Positions 16,528-24,309 of a DNA stretch of 34,369 bases are shown here, piece by piece. The position numbers and the translations under genes are program-made. Position 1 is the stretch's first letter, and every line of letters begins with the position of its first letter. The stretch is from Bacteroidales bacterium. Its GTDB lineage: Bacteria > Bacteroidota > Bacteroidia > Bacteroidales > UBA932. The stretch spans positions 1 through 34,369 of the forward strand of contig JAFQFD010000018.1 in NCBI GenBank assembly GCA_017415715.1. The letters run 5' to 3'. Below the pieces are notes generated by a model. It saw only the letters and a list, made by a program, of their open reading frames with translations, did no database searches and had not been told where the DNA came from.

Positions 16528-16599
16528 TACCCCCATGCGGAATCGAACCGCAACCGTCAGAACCGGAATCTGAAATTCTATCCATTAAACTATAGGGGC
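16528..16599 (-). tRNA. tRNA-Arg (anticodon CCG)
   Basis: On the minus strand the acceptor arm GCCCCTA pairs with TGGGGGT, the anticodon stem TCAGA/TCTGA encloses loop TTCCGGT (anticodon CCG, reading CGG), and the T arm is TGCGG-TTCGATT-CCGCA. The discriminator base is A. CCA is not encoded. The length is 72 bases. fabD begins five bases downstream. Confidence 0.93.
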
Positions 16600-16645
16600 G
16601 TCCGGACACTCCCATATCATATCAGCCGATATGGTCATAACCCTG

Positions 16646-16653
16646 CAAAGTTA
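16646..16653 (-). promoter_or_regulatory. -7 box for the tRNA-Arg/fabD transcript
   Basis: On the minus strand TAACTTTG (exact TAnnTTTG), 46 bases upstream of the tRNA 5' end. The upstream TTTG box is not well defined; GTTGTTTCG lies near the expected place. Confidence 0.5.
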
Positions 16654-16730
16654 GTCAAATAATTCGAAACAACCACATATCGCCACTTCATCCTGCACCC
16701 CGCCATTCTGTTCTCTTCGCTCCAGTCCTC

Positions 16731-17128
16731 CGCGAAGCCCACCACACGCCTCCCACAACCGCTTCGCTACCAGGATTGCTTGTGTTTTGTCCCTTTCCGT
16801 GCGGCGAAGCCTATGTCAGCCCTCCCACATCCGCTTCGCTACCAGGATTGCATGTGTTTTGTCCGTCTCCGTGCAGCGAAGCCTATGTCAGCCCTCCCAC
16901 ATCCGCTTCGCTATCTGGATTGCTTGTGTTTTGTCCGTCTCCGTGCAGCGAAGCCTATGTCGACCCTCCCACATCCGCTTCGCTACCATGATTGCATGTG
17001 TTTTCTCCCTTTCCGTGCAGCGAAGCCTATGTCGAACCTCCCGCATCCGCTTCGCTACCAGGATTGCTTGTGTTTTGTCCATCTCCGTGCAGCGAAGCCT
17101 ATGTCGGCCCTCCCGCATCCGCTTCGCG
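16731..17128. repeat. Array of 72-bp tandem units, each with a hairpin
   Basis: CCTCCC recurs at 16749, 16821, 16893, 16965, 17037 and 17109, exactly 72 bases apart. Five complete units are followed by a truncated sixth, and a decayed relative extends left to about 16705. Each unit junction forms a 38-base hairpin (16731-16768, then 16803-16840 and every 72 bases to 17091-17128). Its arms are AGCGAAGC and GCTTCGCT, plus an inner ATGT/ACAT or ATGT/GCAT pair. Because 72 is a multiple of three, several frames stay open and give periodic 24-residue translations on both strands. They use no signal or start consistent with genes, and I treat them as by-products. Confidence 0.9.
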
Positions 17129-17201
17129 TTTGTGTGCGTCCGTGTTCCGTAGGGGCAGATCAGTGTTGCTGTCCCGGGGCGGGTTTTGCCTGACGTTTTG
17201 C

Positions 17202-17260
17202 GTAAGTTGCTGATATGCAGTGTGTTCATGAAGTAAGGGCCGGTTTTTAAACCGACCCTT
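17202..17260 (+). repeat. REP-like element, copy 3 (distant from the RAYT gene)
   Basis: The left module GTAAGTTGCTG at 17202 has CAGTG at the same offset as in the other copies. The palindrome 17235-17260 has arm AAGGGCCGGTTT and arm AAACCGACCCTT. It lies 74 bases past the 72-bp array and 65 bases past the stop of the XRE/S24 regulator, on its 3' side. It is in the same orientation as copies 1 and 2. Confidence 0.85.
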
Positions 17261-17324
17261 GTATGTGTAAGTTATTAATGTTCAATGCTATATGCAAGAC
17301 GCCATCCAATGTGGCGGTTGCTTG

Positions 17325-18002
17325 TTATATATTCGGAATCAGGACTCCTACTACTCTGAAGATGTTGAAAATGTCTGAGTATGGGAGTTCGAAATCTGGG
17401 AAGTCCTGCTGGTTTTCCGCTATGAATATCAGACTTTCACCGTTGTCGACAAGTCTGCGGAGGAACATTCCCTGTGACTTTGTGTCTACAACATAGATTT
17501 CGCCGTTGATGATAGTCGTTTCTCTAGAGATTTTTCTGAGTGCGAGGAGGTATCCTCTGCAGATGCGTGGTGCCATTGCGTCGCCGGGACAGGTGGCGAA
17601 CAGCTCGTGCTTCTGGAAATGTGGTACTGGAGGAAGCTTCTCCACCGAGCTCGAGTTCATTACATACTCATAGATGTTGATGTCCGGAGCTCTGAAAAGT
17701 CTTGCCGGTATTACCGGGATGTCATCGTCGTGATTAAGTTCGGGATGATCTTCGAGATCGTATTCCCTTGCCTGGGAGGCGTTGGTGTCGAACATTGGGC
17801 CTTCCCCTGTGAGCAGCCAGTTGATCCTGAAGCCGAAAGCCTTGTTCCATTTGGCAGCTGAGTTCTTACCGAAGGGTCTACCGTTAAGCTGATTGCTCAC
17901 AGCTGCCTGTTGCACATCGAGCACTTTTGCGACGTCCATCTGGGACATTCCGATCTCCGAAAAGTACTCTTTGATCTTGTTTCCAATGAGTTTTGCTGTC
18001 AT
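17325..18002 (-). CDS. XRE-family regulator with S24 (LexA/CI-like) domain, catalytic residues apparently lost
   Basis: A 225-aa protein. Residues about 5-62 are an HTH_3-type DNA-binding domain ('MSQMDVAKVLDVQQAAVSNQL', shown only in outline). A hydrophilic linker (70-100) is followed by an S24-like beta domain (about 125-222). In self-cleaving members the nucleophile lies in a GDSM motif and the base is a Lys in a 'vKrl' strand. Here the motif reads PGDAMAP (Ala142) and the strand reads FLRRLVD (Arg182/183), so both catalytic positions seem replaced. It is probably a repressor that responds by ligand or partner binding rather than autoproteolysis. It is divergent from a possible small membrane-peptide gene at 18235-18378, with direct repeats and a promoter in between. 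Confidence 0.85.
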   Translation of the reverse strand: MTAKLIGNKIKEYFSEIGMSQMDVAKVLDVQQAAVSNQLNGRPFGKNSAAKWNKAFGFRINWLLTGEGPMFDTNASQAREYDLEDHPELNHDDDIPVIPARLFRAPDINIYEYVMNSSSVEKLPPVPHFQKHELFATCPGDAMAPRICRGYLLALRKISRETTIINGEIYVVDTKSQGMFLRRLVDNGESLIFIAENQQDFPDFELPYSDIFNIFRVVGVLIPNI

Positions 18003-18045
18003 TTATACAGATTTAGTTCAAAATACACTAAAAAAGTTATATAAA

Positions 18046-18091
18046 ATATTACAAATTTTGTTTTGATATTACAAAATAGGTGTTATATTTG
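18046..18091 (+). promoter_or_regulatory. Promoter with paired direct repeats between the XRE regulator and the small ORF
   Basis: TTTG at 18062-18065, an 18-base spacer and TATATTTG at 18084-18091 form a Bacteroidales promoter on the plus strand, with the same spacing as the ferredoxin promoter. ATATTACAAA occurs at 18046-18055 and again at 18066-18075, 20 bases apart (about two helical turns). The repeats straddle the TTTG box and are a candidate operator for the adjacent regulator. Confidence 0.6.
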
Positions 18092-18234
18092 CAATGTGTT
18101 TCACATAAATGCGAGACAAATATACGACATATATATTAAATGTGCTAAAAATCTTGTGATTTTTTCCACTTTTTGCAAAAAATGTCTCGTTAGTATAACA
18201 ATGGTAGTGGTTTTTATAACAAATTATGTGTTGT

Positions 18235-18378
18235 ATGCGAAAGGTTTGTATTGTGTTGTGCGTAATTCTCGGCACAATTTTCCTGGTGGTCGCCCTTCTT
18301 GGCACATGGCGCTACTTTGTGACAACTGGCATATGCTATGCCACAGCATTCCTAATAACTGAAGAGAAGGAGCATTGA
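18235..18378 (+). CDS. Possible 47-aa hydrophobic membrane peptide
   Basis: An ATG at 18235 opens 47 codons to TGA at 18376. The product starts MRKVCIVLCVILGTIF, a basic end followed by a long hydrophobic run (about residues 4-22). A second hydrophobic stretch lies around 27-42, and the tail is charged (EEKEH). That is a credible one- or two-helix membrane peptide. A plus-strand promoter at 18062-18091 would give a leader of about 135 bases. I do not recognise a family. A competing 54-codon frame from 18201 has no such character. It might also be non-coding leader RNA, or chance. Its position, divergent from an XRE regulator, resembles regulator-plus-small-effector arrangements; that is inference. 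Confidence 0.4.
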   Translation: MRKVCIVLCVILGTIFLVVALLGTWRYFVTTGICYATAFLITEEKEH

Positions 18379-18393
18379 TGAGCCCCTTCTCTT
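18362..18393. terminator. Hairpin between the small ORF and the S9 peptidase gene
   Basis: AAGAGAAGG (18362-18370) pairs with CCTTCTCTT (18385-18393), with an inner GC/GC pair around the loop. It lies at the convergent end of the small ORF and the S9 gene. No long T-run follows on either side, so it is a weak terminator candidate. Confidence 0.5.
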
Positions 18394-18418
18394 GAATAGA
18401 CTTGTAAACCATCTGAAA

Positions 18419-20734
18419 TCATTTGCACCAGGTGTCGAGCCATCTGAAATACTCCCTGTGCCACATCAAGGCATTCTGTGGCTTGAGGATCCAGTGGTTC
18501 TCGTCTGGGAATATCAGGAGTCTTGACGGAACACCCATCATCTGCGCGGCATTGTAAGCCGCCATTCCCTGGTCTACAGGCACTCTGTAGTCCATTCCAC
18601 CATGAATTACCATCAGCGGCGTGTGCCACTTCGTGACGAGCTTGTGAGGTGACAGCTCGTAGTGGCGGACCGCCTTCGGCTCGTTGCTCCATGGAGAACC
18701 GCCCTGCTTGATGCCGCCGAATGTCACACCGTCACCGGCCGGGCCGACAGGACCGTCAGGTGTACCCACGCGAGGATCAATGACTGTAGTATGGAGACCG
18801 CCGTTGTCGAAGTTAGGGAACCACATTTCTTCGGTAGTCATATACATATGTTCCTCATTGAAAATGCCGGCGTGCGCTATGAATGCGTCAAACACGTCGC
18901 CATGCGTACCGCAGAGGTAATATACCGAATATCCTCCGTAGCTTGCTCCGCAAGCAGCCATCTTTCCCACATACGGCTCCGACTTTACGGTCTTTGCAGC
19001 AACCAGATAGTCCTGCATGTTGAGGCCCGGATAGTCTCCGGAGATCTGCTCAGTCCATTCCTGACCGAATGCTGTTGTGCCGCGTCTGTTCGGAAGCACG
19101 ACAACGTAACCCTGCGCCGCCATCAGACGGTAGTTCCATCTGTATGACCATCCCTGGCTCAGCGTGCCCTGAGGGCCTCCGAGGCATATTGTGATGCCCG
19201 GGTAGGTCTTCGAAGGATCGAACTGAGGAGGGTAGAGCACCCATGTGAGCATCTGCTTTCCGTCTACTGTCTCCAGCCATCTCGCCTCAGTCTCATGCTC
19301 GGCGAGCTGAGAGAGGATGTGTCCGTTCTCGTCTGTGACCGGAATGTATTCGTTGCCGTTTTCTGTGCACTTTATGGCTACGAGCTCAGTAGGGAAGTCC
19401 ATGCTGCACCATGTGGTGTACATGGTGACACCCTCTTCATTCTCTTCTATATGATAAGGTGTGCCGAAATCATTCCACCTGTCCTCTTCTGTCAGCCTTT
19501 CTATCTTCCATGGGGCAGGCTTTGCCATCGCCCCGACAGGCACATTGAACTCCGGACCTTTCGCTACAAATATGCCCTGGAGACCTTCTGCGAGCGAATT
19601 GAAGAATATGTTCTTTGAATCTTCAGACCATGAAGGGCCGGCAGCATTATACTTGAAGTCTTCTGTCACATCTGTGATGCCCCATACCTTCGGAGTACCT
19701 TCCGCCCAGTCTACATATGCAACCATAAGCCTTTGCTTGTCAGCTTCGTAGCCATCTCTCTCCATGCTGATCCATGCAATCTTGCTGCCGTCCGGACTCC
19801 ATACGGGATCGGTGTCATATCCACCCTTCATGTCAATCACGCTGCTCTCGCCGGTCTCTATATTATATATGTATATCTCGGTATTGGTCGAGAACGCGTA
19901 CTTCTTGCCCGTCAGCTTGCGGCATGAGTATGCAATGAACCTGCTGTCCGGGCTCCAGTCCAGCTGCTCGATGCCGCCGAACGGCTCGGCAGGAAGCTCG
20001 TAGAGCTCCTCCTCGCCCGCGAGGATGTCTGTGGAAGCGTCAGCAGTAATTACTCCTTCCTCCATTCCGAGGTCGAAATCCGCCACGAATGTGTGTGGAA
20101 TCTCCAGAACAGTATGATCCCAATGCCTGTACATCAGGTCGTCAGTCGTATATGCGGTTGCCTTGTCCAGATCGCTGTACTTGTCCGACGGCTTGTCCAC
20201 GTGGCTCTTCACGTAGCTGACATACATCACCTTGGTCTCGTCAGGTGAAATCTTGAACTCGCTGATTCCCGCAGGGACGTCGCTGACCTTTCTCTCTCCG
20301 CGGAGCGTCCATCCCTCGTCAGTGCGAGTCAGCCCTGCTATGTGGATCTGGCCTCCCTTGAGGTAGATGATATACTCTCCGTTGCTGCTCCATCTAGCAT
20401 TCGAGATGCTCTTGCCGGACTGCGTAAGCAGCTGGCTGTCAGAGCCGTCGAGATTGCTGATGTATAGGTTGCGGCAGCTGCGGTTGTCCTCTGTGGATGT
20501 GTAGCTTACGCCATATATGAGCAGTTTCCCGTCTGGAGAGACCTGCGGGTCTGACAGCCTTCCGAATGCCAGGAGGGCCTCCGGAGTCATTTTGCCGTCC
20601 TCTATGACGATTTCACTCCTTCCGATGAATCCGTCATCCATGGTTGTATCGTTTTCCCTTTTCATAAACAAGATTGTTCCGACTGCAATTCCTGCCAAGG
20701 CGCAGAAAGTTACAATCTTACCGGTTGTCTTCAT
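18419..20734 (-). CDS. S9 family serine peptidase (prolyl oligopeptidase / DPP-like)
   Basis: A 771-aa exported or membrane-anchored peptidase if started at ATG 20734 (MKTTGKIVTF). The hydrophobic N-terminus (about 5-22) is a signal anchor. The open frame begins nine codons earlier (20761), overlapping the previous gene. Residues about 50-480 form a beta-propeller with repeated 'SPDGxxIxY' and 'WSPDSRFIAY' motifs. The C-terminal alpha/beta-hydrolase domain has nucleophile GASYGGY, the Asp in 'HGGMDYRVP' and the His in 'PDENHWI', the complete catalytic triad of the S9 family. It would cleave peptides N-terminal to or at Pro/Ala in the periplasm; the exact subfamily (S9C-like acyl-aminoacyl or DPP-like) is not certain. 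It is the last gene of the recG-WYL-S9 run. Confidence 0.9.
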   Translation of the reverse strand: MKTTGKIVTFCALAGIAVGTILFMKRENDTTMDDGFIGRSEIVIEDGKMTPEALLAFGRLSDPQVSPDGKLLIYGVSYTSTEDNRSCRNLYISNLDGSDSQLLTQSGKSISNARWSSNGEYIIYLKGGQIHIAGLTRTDEGWTLRGERKVSDVPAGISEFKISPDETKVMYVSYVKSHVDKPSDKYSDLDKATAYTTDDLMYRHWDHTVLEIPHTFVADFDLGMEEGVITADASTDILAGEEELYELPAEPFGGIEQLDWSPDSRFIAYSCRKLTGKKYAFSTNTEIYIYNIETGESSVIDMKGGYDTDPVWSPDGSKIAWISMERDGYEADKQRLMVAYVDWAEGTPKVWGITDVTEDFKYNAAGPSWSEDSKNIFFNSLAEGLQGIFVAKGPEFNVPVGAMAKPAPWKIERLTEEDRWNDFGTPYHIEENEEGVTMYTTWCSMDFPTELVAIKCTENGNEYIPVTDENGHILSQLAEHETEARWLETVDGKQMLTWVLYPPQFDPSKTYPGITICLGGPQGTLSQGWSYRWNYRLMAAQGYVVVLPNRRGTTAFGQEWTEQISGDYPGLNMQDYLVAAKTVKSEPYVGKMAACGASYGGYSVYYLCGTHGDVFDAFIAHAGIFNEEHMYMTTEEMWFPNFDNGGLHTTVIDPRVGTPDGPVGPAGDGVTFGGIKQGGSPWSNEPKAVRHYELSPHKLVTKWHTPLMVIHGGMDYRVPVDQGMAAYNAAQMMGVPSRLLIFPDENHWILKPQNALMWHREYFRWLDTWCK

Positions 20735-20747
20735 AATATATTGGCTT

Positions 20748-21656
20748 TCATTTGGTTTCATATTGCTCTGCTGCGGCCTTCAGTGTATCTCCGATCATGG
20801 TGCGCATCTCCTGGGGCTCCAATATCTCTATCCTGTTTCCGTATTTGCAGAACTCCATGATGAGATTGTCATTCGGACATACGAATATCTGGAACACATT
20901 GCCCTTGCCGTCGTGCCCCAGCTCTTCCTGGCTCCTGTGGATCGGGAGGTCGCGCAGATATTTTGACTCCTTCTCATTGGCTGCGCGATATTTTATGAGC
21001 ATTGGTTTTCCTTCTGGAATATAGATGCCGAAGCTGGTCGAGAACAGCTCGTCCACATCGAAGTTTTCCGGCATCTTGAACTTCTTTTCTGTCATCTCCA
21101 AAGACTTGATACGGTCCAGTCCGTAAACGCGAAGACCCTTCCTCTCCTTGCAGTATGCTATTACGTACCAGCGTTTTGCGAACTCTTTCACTGCGTATGG
21201 ACGCAATGTGAAAGTCTCCGATTCTGTCTTTGTGTATTTCTGGTATGTGATTATGATCTCATGGCCTTCGTCCATGGCCTCCATCACGCCGGTAAGGAAC
21301 ATATGTCCCGACGGAATGTCCTCCACGGCTATCCTTCCCGACAGGCGGTCCTTGCTCAGGCGGAGCAGGTTGTTGACCGTGAAAGTGTTTATGAGCCAAG
21401 CGTTTTCTGCGTTCTCGTCGGCAACGTCTTCTGTATACTTGATGAAGTATCTGTTCGTGCTCCTGTTGCACTCGATCATGATGCCGAACACGCTGAGCAC
21501 GGCATCTCTATGATTGTTGAATGTCCTTCGTGAATATGGCGTGTCGAAACGGTCCTCCCACTTGTTGCAGATCTCATTGAGATCCAATCCGTATTCTCCG
21601 GCGCGGACGAAAGTCTGCACCAGCCATATGTACTTCTGCAATAGTTCTGTTACCAT
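20748..21656 (-). CDS. WYL-domain transcriptional regulator
   Basis: A 302-aa protein with an N-terminal winged helix ('YSRRTFNNHRDAVLSVFGI', about 40-60). It is followed by a WYL domain (about 125-200) in which the signature appears as 'LRPYAVKEFAKRWYVIAYC', and a C-terminal WCX extension to about 290. WYL regulators sense nucleic-acid or nucleotide ligands and are often linked to DNA damage or phage defence. Here the gene lies three bases downstream of recG, and its end overlaps the possible upstream start of the S9 peptidase. A tie to DNA-damage response is suggested by recG, but not shown. Several Bacteroidota genomes carry solitary WYL proteins of this type, so it may be an ordinary regulator. 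Confidence 0.88.
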   Translation of the reverse strand: MVTELLQKYIWLVQTFVRAGEYGLDLNEICNKWEDRFDTPYSRRTFNNHRDAVLSVFGIMIECNRSTNRYFIKYTEDVADENAENAWLINTFTVNNLLRLSKDRLSGRIAVEDIPSGHMFLTGVMEAMDEGHEIIITYQKYTKTESETFTLRPYAVKEFAKRWYVIAYCKERKGLRVYGLDRIKSLEMTEKKFKMPENFDVDELFSTSFGIYIPEGKPMLIKYRAANEKESKYLRDLPIHRSQEELGHDGKGNVFQIFVCPNDNLIMEFCKYGNRIEILEPQEMRTMIGDTLKAAAEQYETK

Positions 21657-21659
21657 TCT

Positions 21660-23984
21660 CTAACTTATTTTACTATAGTCCTTTATCTGGTATTTGTCTT
21701 TTTTCAACTCGTCCCTCAGCACGGCGTTTTTGAGCAGGCTGAGGGTCGGGTCTTCCTTCAGAACGGCGTCCGCGCAGTCGCGCGCGGCGTTCAGAATTAT
21801 ACCGTCCTTCGCCAGCGATGCTATGTTAAGCGTGATCGGCAGGCCGCTCTGCTGTGTTCCTTCCAGGTCTCCCGGTCCGCGCATCTTCATGTCCTCCTCC
21901 GCCAGTTCGAATCCGTTTTCGGTCGCACACATCAGCTCGATCCTGTGCTTGGACTCCTTGCTCAACTTGTGTCCGGTCATCAGGATGCAGTATGACTTCT
22001 CGCTTCCTCGGCCCACTCGGCCGCGCAGCTGGTGCAGCTGGCTCAGGCCGAAGCGCTCGGCGCTCTCGATGACCATCACCGACGCGTTCGGCACGTCCAC
22101 TCCCACCTCGATCACGGACGTCGCGACAAGAATGTCGGCGCGTCCGGCGGCAAAGGCGTCCATGTTGAATTTCTTCACGTCGTTCAACTGCTTTCCGTGT
22201 ACCACGGCTGTCTTGTATTCGGGGAACGGGAACTTGGTCATGATGTCCTCCGCTCCTGCTTCAAGACTCTGGTAGTCAAGCTTTTCTGTCTCGTTTATGA
22301 GAGGGTAGACCACGAACACCTGTCTGCCTTTGGCTATCTCGTTCTTCATGAACTGGTACAGCTCCGGACGCTTGCCTTCAGTGATGTGCATCGTCTTCAC
22401 CGGCTTTCTGCCTGGCGGCAGTTCGTCGATCACAGAGACGTCCAGGTCTCCGTAGAGGGTCATTGCCAATGTCCTCGGGATAGGCGTAGCCGTCATCACG
22501 AGGACGTGTGGCGGCGCCCCGCAGGAGGCCTTGCGCCATAGCTTCGACCTCTGTTCGACACCGAATCTGTGCTGCTCGTCTATGATCGCCAGACCGAGGT
22601 TTCTGAAGACTATGTTGTCCTCTATCAGGGCATGTGTTCCTACTATTATCCCTATGCTGCCGTCTTCCAGTCCGGCGTGTACTTCGCGTCGCTCAGACGC
22701 CTTTGAACTGCCTGTCAGCAGCGCAGACTTCACGCCGGTCGGTGCAAGGAATTTCTGTATGTTCTTAAAGTGTTGTTGTGCAAGTACTTCTGTCGGCGCC
22801 ATGATGCATGCCTGGTATCCGTTTCCTATGGCTATCAAGGCTGTAAGAACTGCCACCATTGTCTTGCCGCTGCCCACATCGCCCTGCAGCAGACGGTTCA
22901 TCTGCTGGCCGCTCTTCATGTCGTTTCGGATCTCCGTGATCACCCTCTTCTGCGCGCCTGTCAGCGGGAAGGGGAGAGCCTCGTAGCATCTGTTGAATGC
23001 TTCACCTACTTTCGGCATCTGGATGCCATGCACATCTCTGCTGCGCACATATTTCTGCTTCAGCAGCGACAGCTGAAGATAGAACAGCTCCTCGAACTTC
23101 AGCCTGTATCTCGCCTTCTCCAGCGCCTGCATATCGCGTGGAAAATGTATGTTCCTCAAAGCAAACTGCAGCGGCACAAGTCCATATTGCTTCATAAGCC
23201 ATTCCGGCAAAGTCTCCCGCTCGTCGGCCAGCCCCTTGTTCACGGCGGCCTCCATTATCTTGTTCATGACCTTGCCCGTAACCCCGGCATTCTTCAGCTT
23301 CTCCGTACTCGGATACACCCCGACCATGGTCCCACCTTGCTGTCCGCTCTGTTGCCCACCTTGCTGACTGCCAGGCCCGTTCGCCTGCTGACTGTTCTGC
23401 GTGCCTGCCGGAAGCGGATCAACCTCCGGATGCACTATGTTTATTCTTCCGTTGAAGACCTGCGGCTTCCCGAAGAACACCCACGCCGTACCCGGTCTGA
23501 GCTTCTCATACATCCACTTGATTCCCTTGAAGAATACCATTTCCATTTCTCCGCTCCTGTCCGCCACCCATACGCTCATCCTCTTCACGGCATTGAACTT
23601 CACCGTTCCGCTATTGCCTTGACCAGCAGCTTGTTGGCTTCCATGTATCGCTGCTCCCGGACCTGCCTCCGGCCCCTGTTGCGCAACGGCACCTCCGCCC
23701 TGCGGTGTCCTGTCCCACAGCTCCTCCGCCACGCTCTGCCCGCTCGACGACGCGCTTCCATACAAGACCACACGCATAACCCTCGCACGGATCTGCACAA
23801 ACGCCATGTCCGGCCTCGCATCAGCCACCCGCACAAACGAACTCCGGTCGATATACCTGAAAGGGAAAACCCTCAGCAGCTCACCGACCGTGCTCACCTC
23901 CAGCTCCTTCCTCAGCAGCTCGGCCCTCTTCGGCCCCACTCCCGGAAGAAACTGCACCTCCATATCTGATCCCAATCGTCCCAT
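21660..23984 (-). CDS. recG: ATP-dependent DNA helicase RecG
   Basis: A 774-aa branch-migrating helicase that rewinds stalled forks and Holliday junctions. The N-terminal wedge/OB part begins 'FLPGVGPKRAELL'. The helicase motifs are complete: Walker A GDVGSGKT, box II DEQHRFG, 'TATPIPRT', and the C-terminal 'QLRGRVGRG'. Two low-complexity insertions rich in Gln, Gly, Ala and Ser interrupt the N-terminal wedge/OB region (about residues 76-127 and 192-218), which most RecG proteins lack. The length exceeds the usual 690-700 by about the inserts' size. The start may be Met1 (23984) or Met8 (23963). A promoter box lies at 24075-24082. It is the first gene of the recG-WYL-S9 set, and the WYL gene follows after three bases. 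Confidence 0.95.
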   Translation of the reverse strand: MGRLGSDMEVQFLPGVGPKRAELLRKELEVSTVGELLRVFPFRYIDRSSFVRVADARPDMAFVQIRARVMRVVLYGSASSSGQSVAEELWDRTPQGGGAVAQQGPEAGPGAAIHGSQQAAGQGNSGTVKFNAVKRMSVWVADRSGEMEMVFFKGIKWMYEKLRPGTAWVFFGKPQVFNGRINIVHPEVDPLPAGTQNSQQANGPGSQQGGQQSGQQGGTMVGVYPSTEKLKNAGVTGKVMNKIMEAAVNKGLADERETLPEWLMKQYGLVPLQFALRNIHFPRDMQALEKARYRLKFEELFYLQLSLLKQKYVRSRDVHGIQMPKVGEAFNRCYEALPFPLTGAQKRVITEIRNDMKSGQQMNRLLQGDVGSGKTMVAVLTALIAIGNGYQACIMAPTEVLAQQHFKNIQKFLAPTGVKSALLTGSSKASERREVHAGLEDGSIGIIVGTHALIEDNIVFRNLGLAIIDEQHRFGVEQRSKLWRKASCGAPPHVLVMTATPIPRTLAMTLYGDLDVSVIDELPPGRKPVKTMHITEGKRPELYQFMKNEIAKGRQVFVVYPLINETEKLDYQSLEAGAEDIMTKFPFPEYKTAVVHGKQLNDVKKFNMDAFAAGRADILVATSVIEVGVDVPNASVMVIESAERFGLSQLHQLRGRVGRGSEKSYCILMTGHKLSKESKHRIELMCATENGFELAEEDMKMRGPGDLEGTQQSGLPITLNIASLAKDGIILNAARDCADAVLKEDPTLSLLKNAVLRDELKKDKYQIKDYSKIS

Positions 23985-24074
23985 AATCTCTAATGTCGTT
24001 CTCAGCAGGGGCTCAGGTAATTGCCTCCCGACCTTCTGGGGTGCAATTTAGCCCTTGCTTGTGCCAAACCAAGG

Positions 24075-24109
24075 CAAATCTAATCAAAATCCAGCACATT
24101 TCCAACAAA
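24075..24109 (-). promoter_or_regulatory. Promoter candidate for recG operon
   Basis: On the minus strand TAGATTTG at 24082-24075 (exact TAnnTTTG), about 90 bases upstream of ATG 23984. TTTG at 24109-24106 lies 23 bases upstream, a little wide for the usual spacing. Confidence 0.5.
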
Positions 24110-24164
24110 TTTCACCACTCGATTAATCTGTCTGTTATTACTGGTGTTTAGCCTAATGCGTTGA

Positions 24165-24234
24165 GTGTCAGCGAAATAAGGGGTCTAGCCTACCTTCCAA
24201 AGCAGGCAGGCTAGACCCCTTAAGTGATTGACAC
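24165..24234. repeat. 70-base interrupted palindrome between recG and pdxA
   Basis: Inner arms TAAGGGGTCTAGCCT.CC (24177-24194) and GG.AGGCTAGACCCCTTA (24205-24222) pair over 18 positions with one mismatch around a 10-base loop. After a six-base symmetrical bulge the outer arms GTGTCA (24165-24170) and TGACAC (24229-24234) pair again. No T-run follows. It may be a dispersed element or an RNA structure rather than a terminator. The remaining gap (23985-24426) has only promoters; I see no gene in it. Confidence 0.75.
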
Positions 24235-24309
24235 GCAGAGAGTTGCGTGATGCGCCGTCCGTGTGGGTGGTACATAATGCGGAGGAGGAAGGGCTGGCCA
24301 GTCATGTGG

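Noticed and set aside
16524-16553. Longer fabD start at 16553
   Set aside because: It would read through the tRNA-Arg 3' half. The conserved N-terminus begins at ATG 16523.
16731-17128. CRISPR array
   Set aside because: The whole 72-bp unit is repeated, without unique spacers, and no cas genes are near.
16780-17193. Long open frames with 24-residue periodic translations on both strands across 16776-17229
   Set aside because: They follow from a 72-bp tandem repeat whose length is a multiple of three. Several frames stay open at once, and no signal peptide or plausible product is seen.
18063-18362. 99-codon frame across the XRE/S9 gap
   Set aside because: It begins upstream of the promoter boxes, and its composition is not protein-like. 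The 18235-18378 frame in another phase is the better candidate.
22770-23969. 399-codon plus-strand frame opposite recG
   Set aside because: It is antisense to recG, very rich in His, Leu and Arg, with no recognisable domain.
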